Assembly: GCA_034509735.1 (NCBI GenBank)
Contig: JACGWO010000005.1
Location: 30,782,479-30,846,478 of the forward strand
Direction of reading: 5' to 3'
Source: Sesamum alatum
Lineage: Eukaryota > Streptophyta > Magnoliopsida > Lamiales > Pedaliaceae
Length of the DNA stretch: 64,000 nucleotides
This document shows positions 26,440 through 38,329 of the stretch, one piece after another. The position numbers were made by a program, and so were the translations under genes. Below the pieces are notes generated by a model, which was given only the letters and a program-made list of their open reading frames with translations, made no database searches and was not told the DNA's origin. Every line of letters begins with the position of its first letter. The stretch's first letter is position 1.

Positions 26440-27400
26440 AATTGTCATCGTCGTGGATCATCGTTAATATATTCCTTCAAGTGTCTCCGCTGGATCAATT
26501 TTTCTATCTTATTTTGGAGCTGATTACATTCCTCAGTTGTGAGCCTGTTGTCACGGTGGAAGCGATAATATTTGTCAGACTTTAGTCTCTTTAGATTGTC
26601 CTTCATTTTTCTTGGTTATTGGTTAATCAGTCCTTGTTACTCCACCATGACTAATATTTCTCCTCTAGTGACATTCAGAGGGGTGTAGTACATAAACCCT
26701 GTGGGGGTAAGTGTCGTTGTTCCTCCTTGTTCTTTGGTTCCTCCTGCTTCTCCCTACCCTTCCTCTTAAAGCTGGGGGTAGGGTTCGATAGCTTGGACTC
26801 TTCGATTTTGGTATACTTTTGTGATCACAGGAGCAAATCTTCTAATGTGCTAGGGGGTTTTCTGGCTATAGATTCTGCGAATCTTCCCGGATGAAAATTT
26901 TGTTGGATGATGCTAGCCAACAACTCATGGATGACGTGGGGCACCTCATACATAGCCTCCACAAATGTTTGAACATAATCTCTCAACGGCTCCCCTTCAT
27001 TTTGCCGAATGGTGAAAAGGTATGCGACCATTTTTAGGATTTTCTTGTTCATGGAGAAGTGATGCAAGAAACGTTGGTCAACTGCTCGAGGCTAGATAGT
27101 CCCAGCAAACAGTTGTTTGAATCATGCCAGAGCTCGCTTTGAGAGTGTGGTGCAAAAGATCTTGCAGTAGGTGACATCACTCAAGTTATACCAATCAATT
27201 TTAGCATAGATTTTTTCCAAATGTTCCTGCAGGTCTCCCTTTTTATCGTACTCTAAAAGATTCGATACTTTCATACATGCTGGAAGTGCCTCGGTTAAAA
27301 TAACAGGGCAAAAAGAGCTATGCCTTGGTGGAGGTACGACCAAGGGAATATAAAGATGCTCAACTCCCATAGAGGGTAAGGGCACTGAGGGGGGTGACTG
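26440..27400 (-). pseudogene. Ty3-type retrotransposon gag remnant
   Basis: The minus strand encodes NLLEYDKKGDLQEHLEKIYA and DVTYCKIFCTTLSKRALA (27310-27120). Then comes HHFSMNKKILKMVAYLFTIR followed by EGEPLRDYVQTFVEA and PPSTLEDLL (27067-26825). The tail SDKYYRFHRDNRLTTEECNQ (about 26590-26530) is typical of this gag family. A stop and shift near 27118 and another near 26640 break the frame. Gag would form the virus-like particle of the element; this copy cannot make a full protein. Confidence 0.85.
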
Positions 27401-27950
27401 GTTGGGTTCTGTTCTTGGGTCTAGGCGACTCGGGTCGGGGAGACTTGTTATTCACCTCATCTCACCTCTGCTCATCCCCCTCAGGAGCCGGGGATGATTC
27501 TCGACCTCAACGAGGAGAATAAGGGGGCAAGTTCATGGGGTGATGAGTTGCGAATTAAGCTATCGCCTGTGCGGCTGCTCGACCGGACGCATCATGGATT
27601 AGTGCTAGTAGGGCTTTCTGCATTCACTGTATCATCGTTTCTTGAGGTGGAACACCTATGGGCCGAGGGAAGGTGATTCTCTTCGGGGCAGAGGTGGTGC
27701 TTGGTATCGCGGTGGGGTTTGTTCACGAGGTGACTCTTGGCCATGGGGTGGTAGGGCTAACCCAATCAGCGGGGCCTACTTACGGGGTGAGGAGGTCAAC
27801 CCATGAGGTGTTGTTCATGGGGTGGGAGTCTCGCTGCTTTATTCTCGTGTGTTTCATGGGCAGCGTCTACCCCCTGAACATCACGAGTTAGAGACCTGGT
27901 CTACATTCTCAATGCCAGGGTAATATATTCCCATAAACGATGCCAATAAT

Positions 27951-28516
27951 GTGGTCCGAAATTTGAGTTAGGGGATTGAAAGAAAAAATTGCCCTCGACA
28001 CAATTACATTTTCAGGTCTAGTGAGAAAATTTTTTAAAGTAGGGTATTGAGTAGTCTTGTCAATGAATAGTGAAATTGGTTTACAAAATAATATATGGAG
28101 TATTTATAGTGGTATTGAGAGTTTTACAGTATGGTAGGGTGTATGTGTTTATTATATGGCTTGTATGTTAAAATTATTTTTATATCCTCATAAATAAATG
28201 AATATTACTAATATATACATTAATATATGGATACATATAAAACAAAATCTAAGGGCTGTAATTGTCTCCATGCTATATATCACTCTAGTAATAATTATTT
28301 TTGGTATAATACTCTAAAGAATCTTGATTTATGGACCTTTCTAAAATCCAAATCCATGTCATTATATTGAGCATCTCATCTGATTCAAGTGGGATCTTAT
28401 TAAATTGTTGTCGGGTCCAGCCCACTGACAACCTTCTTACCTATTTGTTTTTAAGCTAAAGAAAAGGAACCGACGACGCGGTGGTTTGTTTGTCAAGTAT
28501 TCAATTATTATTTTTA
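27951..28516. other. AT-rich intergenic sequence
   Basis: I would expect the 5' LTR of the gag-only element to begin here, but nothing matches the left side. No gene, TIR or clear repeat is visible. Confidence 0.5.
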
Positions 28517-29429
28517 GAGATAATTATACTTCACTCTCTCATGATATTTAGTGTAATTATACTTAGATTCTGTATAATTTAAAATATTACACCTATTATT
28601 CTTATTTTTATTTTCATCTGACAAATAGATCATTCAATTAATAAAATTAATAGAATTTGCTGATATCAACAAAAATATTAAATAAAATCCATTTTTACTA
28701 TTGGTTGAATTATTGCAGGTAAAATAAATATTTTTTTGACCAAGGTACCCTTATACATTTCACACACTCATGCATGTGAATTTTTACTTATAATTATACT
28801 AAATCATAAGGGTAAATAGTATAATATATTTAATAAATTGCTGGTTTTACCATTCAAGTTTTATTATATTAATAATTATTAATTAATAAATAAATTAGGT
28901 CGGTAAAAAAAATTAGCTCTTAACATATATATGCACTATAAAACTATATGTATGCTACATTATGTAACTTAACTAAATATTTTAGAAGACATATATTCTG
29001 ATAATTCAATCATAACAAATATCTCATTGTGATAACATAAATGTGGTATTTATATCTCTTGTGATATTTTAATAAAAGCAAAAAGACTTCCTTATGATAA
29101 ATCTCGATCGATTTGTTGGTGGATTTTGGGGGTAGGCGAGAGGTCATGCAGAAAAGAAGAGATGATAATAATAATGGCGCCAAAAAGAAGGCGTTTGTTC
29201 ATTTATATACATGTACCACAATTTTGTCCTTTTAATCTTTCAATTTTTCATGGTTTTTTTTTTAAAAAAATTTTAGTCACTTAGTATATGTAGAAAGATA
29301 AATTGATTACTTTTGTTAGGGGGTCTTAACATCTTTTATAATCAAGGATACTAAGTGTAATTTTCCAAATTATCGAGGGTTTAAGTGTAATTTTACAAAA
29401 CCTTAAGGGAGGGGAGTATAATTATCCCC
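28517..29429. mobile_element. TIR element (MITE-like), about 0.9 kb
   Basis: The left end GAGATAATTATACTTCAC followed by TGTAATTATACTTA is the inverted match of the right end AAGTGTAATTTTACAAAACC and GGGAGTATAATTATCCCC. The two arms agree over about 75 bp with mismatches. Flanks share a T-rich stretch but no clean TSD. The interior is AT-rich and non-coding. Confidence 0.6.
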
Positions 29430-29556
29430 TTTTTTAAAAAAATACCGTGATTCATTTTATATGGATATATTATAAATTAATGCAATGACCAATTCATTAT
29501 TCTTGATCTAGTAAAAAAGTTGTTTTTGTTTACTGAATTATATTGTTTGATTTAAG

Positions 29557-30977
29557 CTATGTTTGGTGGGGGGAAAAGTGAAAATATAAGAGAAGTGGAA
29601 GTAAAAGAGCAGAAAAAGTTTAGTGTTTGGTTTGGTGGAAGAGATGGAAGAGAAGTAAAATTGGATGTATATGAAAACCCTCTGCCCTCCGGAGTCTAGT
29701 TTTAAAGTTTCCATCCGAAATTCGGTGGAAAAGTGGAAGTATAAGGCAAAAAAGACAATATATATATATATATATATATATATTATTTTTATTTACTCTA
29801 TTGTCCATATTTGAGGGGATTGGTAGTAATTTTTGCTTTATTTAAACTGAATAGTTTAAAATAAATGAACAATATTTTGATGAATATTTTATTAATAAAA
29901 AATATTATTGTTCTTGTTTGATAAATTTTTTTTATTAATAAGGTTTTTAAATTTTTGCTATACTAAAATTATATGGGCTCGTTTGGTTCGTGTGATAAGA
30001 TTAGGTGTGATGTGACTTGGTGTGACAGAAAATTGAATGATAACTAATCCTATTTTATGTTATATGTTGTTTGGTTTGAAGTATTGTATGCAGGATATCT
30101 TACGTGATAATATAATATGGTGTTTGGTTGATGAAATTATAAAGTTTGATTAAATGTAAAAAGACTATGAAGGATATCATCTTTTAAGTCATTTACGGTT
30201 TTATATTATACCTTGTGAATGATTAAAAAAAACTCTGAATTATTTATGTAAATACAATTGCTTAAAATAAAATCAATTTGTGAATATTTTATATGAAATA
30301 GAGCTTCAAAATACTTATTCAATTTAATAATTACTTAAAACTAAAATATTTTTGAAAAATTCCAAAAAAGAAAAAAGTATCATTCATAATATTTTATTAT
30401 TTAATTATTATCATTTGAAATACAATTTTTTAATCATGTAAGAAAAAAATGAAGAAAGAAAGGGAGAGTGGAGACGAGAGAGCGAGGGGGGGGGGGGGGG
30501 GGGGGGGGAGAGAGAGAGAGAATATGTGGAAGGATAAATCAGGGAAAAAAAATTAATACTACCTTATACTAATTGGTGGTATTATGGATCATAGATGGGG
30601 GGTGTGATCCATTTTTCCCTAAAATCGGATAAATAAGACCGTGTCCGGTATTAATACTGGGCCTTAATATTACTAACCAAACGTAAAATTAGGGATGATA
30701 AGATTATTTATCATGCCTAATCACGCGAACCAAACGCCCCCTATTAGTATAACATTATCTTGTTTATTGTCTAATACAAAATGAAGAGAAATGATTAAAC
30801 AGTAAAATTATAAAAATTAGTCTTTTCTTCCCAATCTATTTTTCTCGTACCAAACAAGAAAAAATATTTGAGATTACTTTCCGTCCAATCATAACAAACA
30901 ACTTAAGAAAAACTATTATTCTTTCCCACTCCCTCCTCCTTTCACTTCCCATTTCCTAAACCAAATAAACTCCTAGT
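29557..30977. mobile_element. Outer MITE-like inverted repeat, interrupted by the element at 29975
   Basis: The left side (GCTATGTTTGGTGGGGGGAA, AAGTGAAAATATAAGAGAAG) mirrors the right side (CTCCTCCTTTCACTTCCCAT, TTTCCTAAACCAAATAAACT) in inverse orientation. The arms are imperfect and no TSD was found. It includes a (TA)n microsatellite at 29758-29784. Confidence 0.5.
29975..30741. mobile_element. Tourist/Harbinger-like MITE, nested, TSD TAT
   Basis: Terminal inverted repeats GGGCTCGTTTGGTTCGTGTG and the complement of CACGCGAACCAAACGCCCCC match except at a few positions. TAT flanks both ends (29972-29974, 30742-30744), consistent with the 3-bp duplications of Harbinger elements, though TWA is the usual form. 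A run of 23 G followed by (AG)6 lies at 30486-30520 inside it. Non-coding, 767 bp. Confidence 0.75.
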
Positions 30978-31560
30978 AAAAATTAGGCTTTAAGTTAACA
31001 GATATGAGAGTGGACTACGGCGAATGGAAACATAGTCTTTAAACCAAAAATAAAAGAAAAAAACTCAGAAGATAAGATAAAAACAAGGGTTAACTATACT
31101 GAGGCCGGTAAAAATGCCAAATTACACTTTTTTTCAAAACATTTTGTGAAATTATATTTGCACTCTAAGGAAATGATACAATTGTAATTGGAGAGTTTTG
31201 AATGGGGTGCAAATATAATTTTAGAAAAAATAAAAATATATAATTTTATATTTTCAGAGCAGTTCAAATATAATAAACCTCGACAAAAAAATAAAAAGAG
31301 AAAAATCAAGAAGAGGAGGCTTTTGGGAAGGCCCACTGAGAATGAGATTTGAGACTTGAGACCGGAAATGGTGAGTGCCAGTGAGACTGTGGGGACACTG
31401 ACAGACTCCCAAGCCCCACCCCATCAATAATACACATAATATATATATATAGATTTATAGAATATAGATATTATAATAAAAATCTATGTATTTGTATGTA
31501 TGCATATAGAAATAGAAATAGAAATATAAAGATTCGATTTTTTTTTTCTTTTTCCTTCTC
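30745..31560. other. Intergenic sequence upstream of the E2 gene
   Basis: Contains the end of the outer MITE and a weak inverted-repeat element at about 31088-31278 (GGGTTAACTATACTGAGG and an imperfect complement). An AT tract lies at 31437-31453, about 120 bp before a pyrimidine-rich leader. The last 150 bp probably include the E2 core promoter, but no TATA box can be singled out. Confidence 0.5.
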
Positions 31561-32178
31561 CATTCTTCACTTTGCAAGCTCCCCACCTCTACACCAACAA
31601 GACTTCACTGAAAAGGCCCCTCACAGGTAGCTTATGCAATCATTTTTCATTATATATTTACATATGGATTATATGTATGTATGTGTGCTTTTAATATAAT
31701 GAATCAACTGGAAGCAGATCTTATGATTCAAGAAATGATTCAGATTCTTGATTATGATGGAGAGAAACCCTTCAATTATTTTCTTTCTTTTTTTAATTTC
31801 AGCTGTTGGATTTTCGTATCTATTTATGGGTTTTTGTGCAGAGTGATTTGAATGAGTAAATTTAGCTGAATAGTTACTTTGTGAATGGGAAATGATTCTG
31901 AGAATTTATGGCTGTGTGGAAATTGGATATTTTGAACCCTGGACGATGACCTAATCTTACTTTTTCATGAGCTTTGTCTTTTGCAAATGTTGATTGACAG
32001 TGAATTCTTGTGGCGATAAGCTGGATTGATGCTTGTAAATAGATTTGATTTTTGAATTCTAAATTATTGGGCAGGATGTAAATCATTTCCTTTGCAATCA
32101 TGTTTAATGCATTAATATTTTTGGGTGATTATTATGCTAAATTATGTCGTAAACCGTTGTGATCTCTAGGCATTTAAG
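31561..32178 (+). promoter_or_regulatory. Probable 5' UTR of the E2 gene with leader intron
   Basis: A C/A-rich leader (CACCTCTACACCAACAAGAC) ends at a donor-like CAG|GTAGCT near 31626. A T-rich stretch and an acceptor TCTCTAG near 32170 lie 9 bases before the ATG. Leader introns are common in plant RAD6-type genes; here it is inferred from splice-like sites only. Confidence 0.45.
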
Positions 32179-35100
32179 ATGTCGACTCCGGCTAGGAAGA
32201 GGCTGATGAGGGACTTCAAGAGGCTGCAGCAGGACCCACCTGCGGGTATTAGTGGAGCACCACAAGACAATAATATTATGCTCTGGAATGCAGTTATATT
32301 CGGGTGAGCTCGTGATTCTGTACACATCAAATTAAGCAGGATTCTCATTTAATTTTGGTCTATAATTGCATTTATAGTTTGGTTTATTTGTTGTACCCAA
32401 TGCTAATTTTCAAGTATAGTTGGATAAGCCGTTTCGTGGTTTCTTTTCTTGTGTGGATTGCAGTCCTGATGATACGCCATGGGATGGAGGTGAGTCGTTC
32501 TTGAGCTCAACGTATCTTGTTCATATAAACGAAAGCGTGTTTGCAGATTGTACATTTCTGGATTGTGATGTTCCTTTATATGCAACGTACACTGGAGAAG
32601 CTGTGGCTATCTAGTATCACAGATATTTCCATGATTAGGATAATTACATGCCATAGATTTAGTGCTGTCGGCTTCATTCTCACTATGATAACCTTCTATT
32701 CTTCATATGCAATGCGTGCTATGAATTAAATGTTTAGGTCTTATCTTCTCCAAACACTTTTTGCTAACGTATGTTGATAATGTTAGGTAAACACCTGGTT
32801 TTGGGAATGTCAATTTACACTATGAAGGAAGGGTTCATGGCACTGTAACTTTTTTCTAAATTCAACAAGTCGGTTAGGTAGTTGAATCTACTTGATTCAC
32901 GATGGAAAAGAGTCTATCTGCCGTAAGCATGCTGCATAGGATTGTAGAGTTGGTCTGTGTTATTGTTCTCTCCCAAGAATGTCTTTTTTGTTTCGGGCAG
33001 CATAAATCTTTGGAAGATCGGACCATCTGATAATTGTGGAATTGCCTTCATTTTCAACAGTAGGCTCAAAAGCAAACTATTTCTGGTTTCATATTGCTTC
33101 ACAGATAGAGTTATATAAAGACAATCTTCATGCTGGATAGATATCTGGCAATTTTGAATTTATGAAGAATACAATTGGCAGCAGTGAGGTAGGATGTTTG
33201 GATGTGCTTCTAGAACCACATATGCACATAAAATTCTCTTCATCTGGGAGCAAATTTTATGAGTAGAACATGTAGAAACATTTTTTCGAGAAGGGTGTAT
33301 TCTGTTTTCTGCTTGCATTACTTCTTTTTACCGGGATCACATTCTAAATAGTCTTGTGCTCTTATGAAATATGCAGTTTGCTATATGAGATACACTGACA
33401 AATTGCTTGCATACCCTGCTATATGATAAAACTGCCATCTGCTCCCAACCACACACGAAAGAAACATACAAAGAAAAAGAGGTTAAGAAACTATAGAGAA
33501 GAAAGTAAAAGATTAAGGATATTTATTTCTTTGGGCTGATATGGGTTCATCATATCTTGCATTCTTTAATATGTTTTCATTTCCATCTTATCCTTTGTTC
33601 ATGATTATGCTATGCTGGGCTACTTAAATGCCACGGCCATGCTTTGGGTGTGACAGGTACGTTCAAACTTACCCTTCAGTTCACAGAAGATTATCCCAAC
33701 AAACCACCAACAGTTCGATTTGTTTCTCGGATGTTCCATCCAAATAGTAAGACATTGCATAACAAATCCAAATGGTTGTGTTATTAGCTTAATTTGAGCT
33801 AACACTTCAAAAATTGAACTTTTTGACCAGTTTATGCGGATGGAAGTATATGCTTAGACATCCTTCAGAATCAGTGGAGTCCTATATATGACGTTGCGGC
33901 TATACTTACATCAATCCAGGTATCCTTCTATTTCTTGAGTTAAACATGTGTGATTGTACTGCTTTTATTGCCATGCGGAGAGAGACTACTGATATGAACA
34001 ATGGCATTTCTATTGCTTGGACTGTTAATGGAATGACTAACTTTATGCTTCTTTACATGGTAATGGAAGCATAAGTCAATGAGCCTGGTTGAAAGTATGT
34101 AAGCATAAAATAATTAATTGCCAAACACATTCCGTAAAAAATAAGATTTACTTATATTTTTCAAACCTCGATTAGAACATTGGATTACTAGAACTATCTC
34201 AATTGGCTAAAAGTAGCGAAAACATTCAACTAACATTGAGTTTTTCGGCAAGTTATCTATTTAAAAGACTGAGCTTGGACTTTATAATCCGAAAATATTT
34301 TATATCGTTTTAGAAAACAAAATTATTATGTGTATATATATACAGATATAAATGTGCAATACTGTTGAGGTACGATTATCTCAATTCTATGCTTCTTAAC
34401 TTGAATATGGAAACAAAAATATCTGTACATGAAAAAGACTAAGGTGTTAAATTACTATACTATTAAGTTTTTCGGATATCTAATAACGATATGGCACAGT
34501 TTAGAATTGAAAAGGGAAGAATAAAAATGTTGATAGAATCCATTAACGATATATAAATTCTATTTTCTATGCATTAAAGAAACCAAAATAAGATTTGCAA
34601 TGACATTTGAGGACCAACAATTGTTCAATCTATTCTATATTTTTTTATATTCTTTCTAAATGAAGTTTCTTTTAAATTTTTTCCGATACTATGTTAAAAG
34701 TGAATGCAAAGACTATTAATAGCTATTTATGAAGTTGATATATTTCTATACTGCTAGCCAGTTAAGATTTTGTAATACTATGTTATTGCAAATAATTAAA
34801 TTAATTGGGGTTACAAATTACGCAATAACCATTCTAGATCAGTGTTATAGTCTAATTAAATAAATACATTTATAGCAGAAAAATGTTAAGAAGCAACCAA
34901 TTACCTGAGTGTTGTTTACTATTTGTGTAATGTATTTTGTCAAAACTACAATCGAGTTGGGAGATTGAATATATTAAAACTCGACTATATTTGAAACTAC
35001 ATATCATTGTACAAGTTTTAGATAAGAAATTTAAAAAGAAAAAAAGAAGTGTCCTACTACAATTTTTCCTTCTGTAGGAGACCTATGCTAATGTGGTGTA

Positions 35101-37994
35101 ACTATATGTCAATGTTACGGTACTTTGCCACATACTATAACGTAACCTATATTCAATTTGAAAATAAGATAAACATGGTTTAATCATGGACGCAATGTTG
35201 TTCTAAAATAGAAATATTTTTTCTTAAAATGTTAAGTAAAATTATCTAAAGAGTCCACCTTATTTTAAATAAGGCCGATTTTGATAAATGAAAACTATGG
35301 ACATTCTATAATTAACTTCTTTCATTTTTTCACATTAACATACATAAAAATGATATGCATTATAGCTGACAAAGAAAACATGTGAATTTGTTGAATGATT
35401 GAACTTCTTAAATTAATCTGCTTTATTAAGTGCTATTAAGGTCTCTTTTCTGAATGAGTGAACTTCATAAATAATATTAATTTACTTTTTTATATTTAAT
35501 GTTAATGTATGACTTAAACTTTTGATTAAGAGATATTAATAGCATTTAATAGTTGTAGAGCCTTCAAAGTTTAATTATTCATAAGTTTATGATTAATTCT
35601 AAAAAGCTTGTAATAAGGGATACCTAAATATGTTAAGTAAATGATATAAAACTAAAATACATTTCAAGATCTCATAAATATAATGTTTTTAATTGCATAT
35701 AATACTCTACTTCTTAAAACATTATAACAGGATTTGTTGTCTTCAAATTATGAGTAAATTTAAAAATTATGTTTCTCAACTTCGTTTTGCAAAGAATTAC
35801 AAAGATACAATGGATATTCTTAGAGAATACTAAGAATTTTAACCAAGAAAAAGTTAACCATTAGGACAAAGTTGAAATTAGAGTTAAGGAAAAATTATTG
35901 TAAAACATATACAAATCTCTTTTTGTACCATGTTTTTGGTTTTGTGAATGTCGAGATATATATCTTTAGTGCTGAAAAATAAAAATAAATATAAATATTT
36001 TATAGCACATAAAATTTTTCTGTTATCATGAAATGTTTTAAAGTTATGTAAGTTATCATGTATCATGATAATGCAACTATTCCTAAAGAATACTTTAAAA
36101 AAATACATTGATAGTAATAACTAAAAAGTATGGGTATATAGTACTAATAATGTATGTACCCTATTTATTGTTCTTTATCCATAGTCTTTAAATCAAAATA
36201 TTGAAACATTAATTAAGAACTTAAGAACTCAAATCAAAATTAAAGTAATAAATTGGTATAATAGATACACAATAAATATTAGACAAAAAGAAAATGATTT
36301 GATTATTTGAATAAGTTATTAACTAACTAAACGAGATTCGGTCTTTCATAAAACAATGGATAATTGTATCTCTCACTAACTCATATATACTTTTTTGGAG
36401 AATATTGACGAATATGCTTAACCAAATATTGGACACTTTTGGGAAGAAATTAGATGAATATATTTTTTGTATTCAAGGGTTGGAAAAAGGAGATGTAATA
36501 ATTCATATTTATCCAAGAAAATTTAGATTAAATACTCGATAACTTAATTTTGATACCAAATTAAATGATAATATTTTCGTGCATGATTTTTATGTATATA
36601 TTATATTAATTTATTACTTAACTAACTGATTACATTTTTTTGTAATTATAAAAAATATATTTATGGTAATTACGAAAAAACCGAAGTTGGATTAATGATG
36701 CAAAGTGTTAAAAAATCTTTGTGCTAAGTTGTATACACACACACACACGTATATATATATATATGTATATATATATACACACACAAAATTTAAGGACAAT
36801 CTTGTTTAAATATTTAGTCCTAGGAGGTAAGTATTAACTTATTAGTTTAGGGGAAGTGAATAGACTTGCCATATTGTTAGGAGGTAAAGTATATTTATTT
36901 GACCTGAAAAATAAAAATATCTTTTATGACAATGTATCTCTCTGATACCCAACATTCCGGTCTTTACAATTTTAAGGAAAATTTATCTTTTTACACTAGA
37001 AAAGAAGTGCTTGTCATTATTACTTAATCAAAAAGTTGGGTACATTCATATGAGAGTCAAGTCTAGTATTCAACTTATGTAAATCGTTATACAAAAAGGC
37101 GATCAAAAAGTTTGGGCAACAGTAGTATGTAATGGGGCCAAAAACGTTGAAAGCCTCTCGCTTCGCTAGTAACCCACCACGCCCTTTGCCTCTCTAAAGG
37201 CAAAAGACAAGCCTAAGAGCACGAAATCCAGTCGAGATCCTCCAAAAGTCTGACAGTAGTGGGATAAGGTTTGTTGGAGGGTCCTGGATCTCACAATGTG
37301 ACTAAGAGCTTGTGAGTGGTTTCTATATTTAAATCATGTATCTTAAGCGGATCACAAGCATGATGCCGTTTCTTGAGGCCCATAATTTGGCTGTGTTATT
37401 TGTGTGGTATCCAAATGCATTTCAAAAGCTGCCACAGAAAGTCGTTATAATCTAGAATTCCTCCACAACCGGCTTTCCCTGGATTTCCACAGGTGGAGCC
37501 ATCACTGTTGAGGTTGAAAGTGTTCAAATTTAAATGGTTTAAACATGAGAACAGTTAATCGACTTTCCGATGTACCATGCAGCACCTCATATGGACAAGA
37601 CATGAACATATATAAAAGTAATATAGCTTCTTAGTTGATGTGATTTAAAGATTGTATATAGCATTTTATATTGAATATCAGTTTAACCAACTCTTTATCT
37701 TATCGACGATTATAGTTGCTTCCTAAATTTTAAACTTGTGAATTGGTTTAAAACAAACTTCGAATAGCTTTTCTTGTCAACTCTGCAGTCATTGTTGTGC
37801 AAATTTTAAACTTGTGAATCGTTGTTAAGACGAACTTGGAATCACTTTTCTTGTTAACTCTGCAGTCACTGTTGTGCGACCCAAATCCCAACTCCCCTGC
37901 AAATTCTGAAGCGGCTCGGATGTTCAGTGAGAATAAGCGAGAATACAATCGCAGAGTGAGGGAGATTGTGGAGCAAAGCTGGACGGCCGACTAG
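32179..37994 (+). CDS. UBC2: Ubiquitin-conjugating enzyme E2, RAD6/UBC2 type, five coding exons
   Basis: Exons 32179-32303, 32464-32489, 33657-33746, 33831-33919 and 37866-37994 total 459 nt and join in frame to 152 residues plus stop, exactly the length of plant RAD6-type E2s. All borders are GT..AG. The start [19 protein letters not shown], the middle [20 protein letters not shown] and the active-site region [12 protein letters not shown] (Cys88) are those of RAD6. The end [12 protein letters not shown] lacks the acidic tail of yeast Rad6, as in plants. The enzyme accepts ubiquitin from E1 and, with RAD18- or BRE1/HUB-type E3s, ubiquitinates PCNA or histone H2B; that role is known from the family, not seen here. 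Exon 2 is a 26-nt micro-exon; intron 4 is 3946 bp. No defect is visible in the coding sequence. Confidence 0.97.
36731..36786. repeat. (AC)n/(TA)n microsatellite in E2 intron 4
   Basis: Alternating ACACAC and TATATA runs that form a near palindrome. The surrounding intron 34000-37080 is AT-rich and shows no other element I can identify. Confidence 0.8.
37130..37550 (-). pseudogene. RNase H-like domain remnant (LINE-derived) in E2 intron 4
   Basis: On the minus strand, 37545-37440 encodes [19 protein letters not shown], a recognisable RNase H core of plant LINE or LINE-like proteins (consensus FKLNTDG..GNPG.AG.GG). Further left, [20 protein letters not shown] and [20 protein letters not shown] resemble the later part of the same domain. 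Stops interrupt it several times. It is more GC-rich than the rest of the intron, marking an insertion. Confidence 0.7.
37726..37877 (+). repeat. 75-77 bp tandem duplication covering the exon 5 splice acceptor
   Basis: The unit AAATTTTAAACTTGTGAAT... to CTCTGCAGTCA.TGTTGTGC is present twice, at 37726-37800 and 37801-37877. Each copy has its own polypyrimidine tract and CTCTGCAG acceptor followed by the first codons of exon 5. The downstream acceptor (37864-37865) continues into the true exon; the upstream one (37787-37788) leads to an early stop. The copies differ at roughly 10 positions. Confidence 0.88.
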
Positions 37995-38280
37995 CCCTTT
38001 AGTGCACAAAAGGGCGGTACGTCTGTGCAGGCATTTCGAAGCCTTCGTCCGACTAAAATTTACCCCTTAAAGTTACTATCTGTGCCAACTTATTATATAT
38101 TGAGATGCTTCTGTTGAATTCCTATTGACCTGTTAGGCCTATATATTGCGTTAAGACTGTTGGATTGTATCATATAAATTGCAATTTTTATGCAGAATGC
38201 TTTTGGCATTGTAACGGAAACGTATTGATGTTCCCCGACGAGCTTTCAGTTACTGGCAACTCTCTGTTGCTTGTGTTACT

Positions 38281-38286
38281 AATAAA
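38281..38286 (+). terminator. Putative polyadenylation signal of the E2 gene
   Basis: AATAAA about 290 bp after the stop codon, within a T-rich 3' UTR. Plant signals are loose, so the exact cleavage site is not defined. Confidence 0.5.
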
Positions 38287-38329
38287 ATTTTCTATATAAA
38301 GTGTCATTTTTCCGCAGGGGAGGACCGGC

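Larger units (their letters stand above)
24955..27950 (-). mobile_element. Gag-only Ty3/Gypsy-type element remnant with internal tandem repeats
   Basis: A Ty3-type gag lies at 27385-26440 on the minus strand. Upstream, 27931-27947 reads ATTGGCATCGTTTATGG, a decayed version of the ATTGGCGCCGTCTGTGGG leader found just after the 5' LTR of many plant Gypsy elements. No protease, RT or integrase follows gag, as in TR-GAG/LARD-type non-autonomous elements. Instead there are three tandem-repeat arrays (24975-25225, 25305-25560, 25620-26040). No LTR pair or TSD could be resolved, so both outer borders are approximate. Confidence 0.7.

Noticed and set aside
25139..26585. Open frames such as 25627-25911 and 26281-26585 as host genes
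   Set aside because: They follow tandem-repeat units or GC-rich non-coding parts of the gag-only element and have no domain.
24954..28008. GACAC at 24949-24953 and near 28003 as a TSD for the gag-only element
   Set aside because: The right occurrence is not next to a CA terminus and five-base matches are common by chance; the ends of the element do not match each other.
32403..33805. Frames within the E2 introns, such as 32420-32614 and 33620-33805
   Set aside because: They overlap E2 exons in part or run opposite them; the spliced E2 explains the conserved sequence completely.
36731..36786. Possible cruciform or regulatory palindrome
   Set aside because: It is a simple AC/TA microsatellite.
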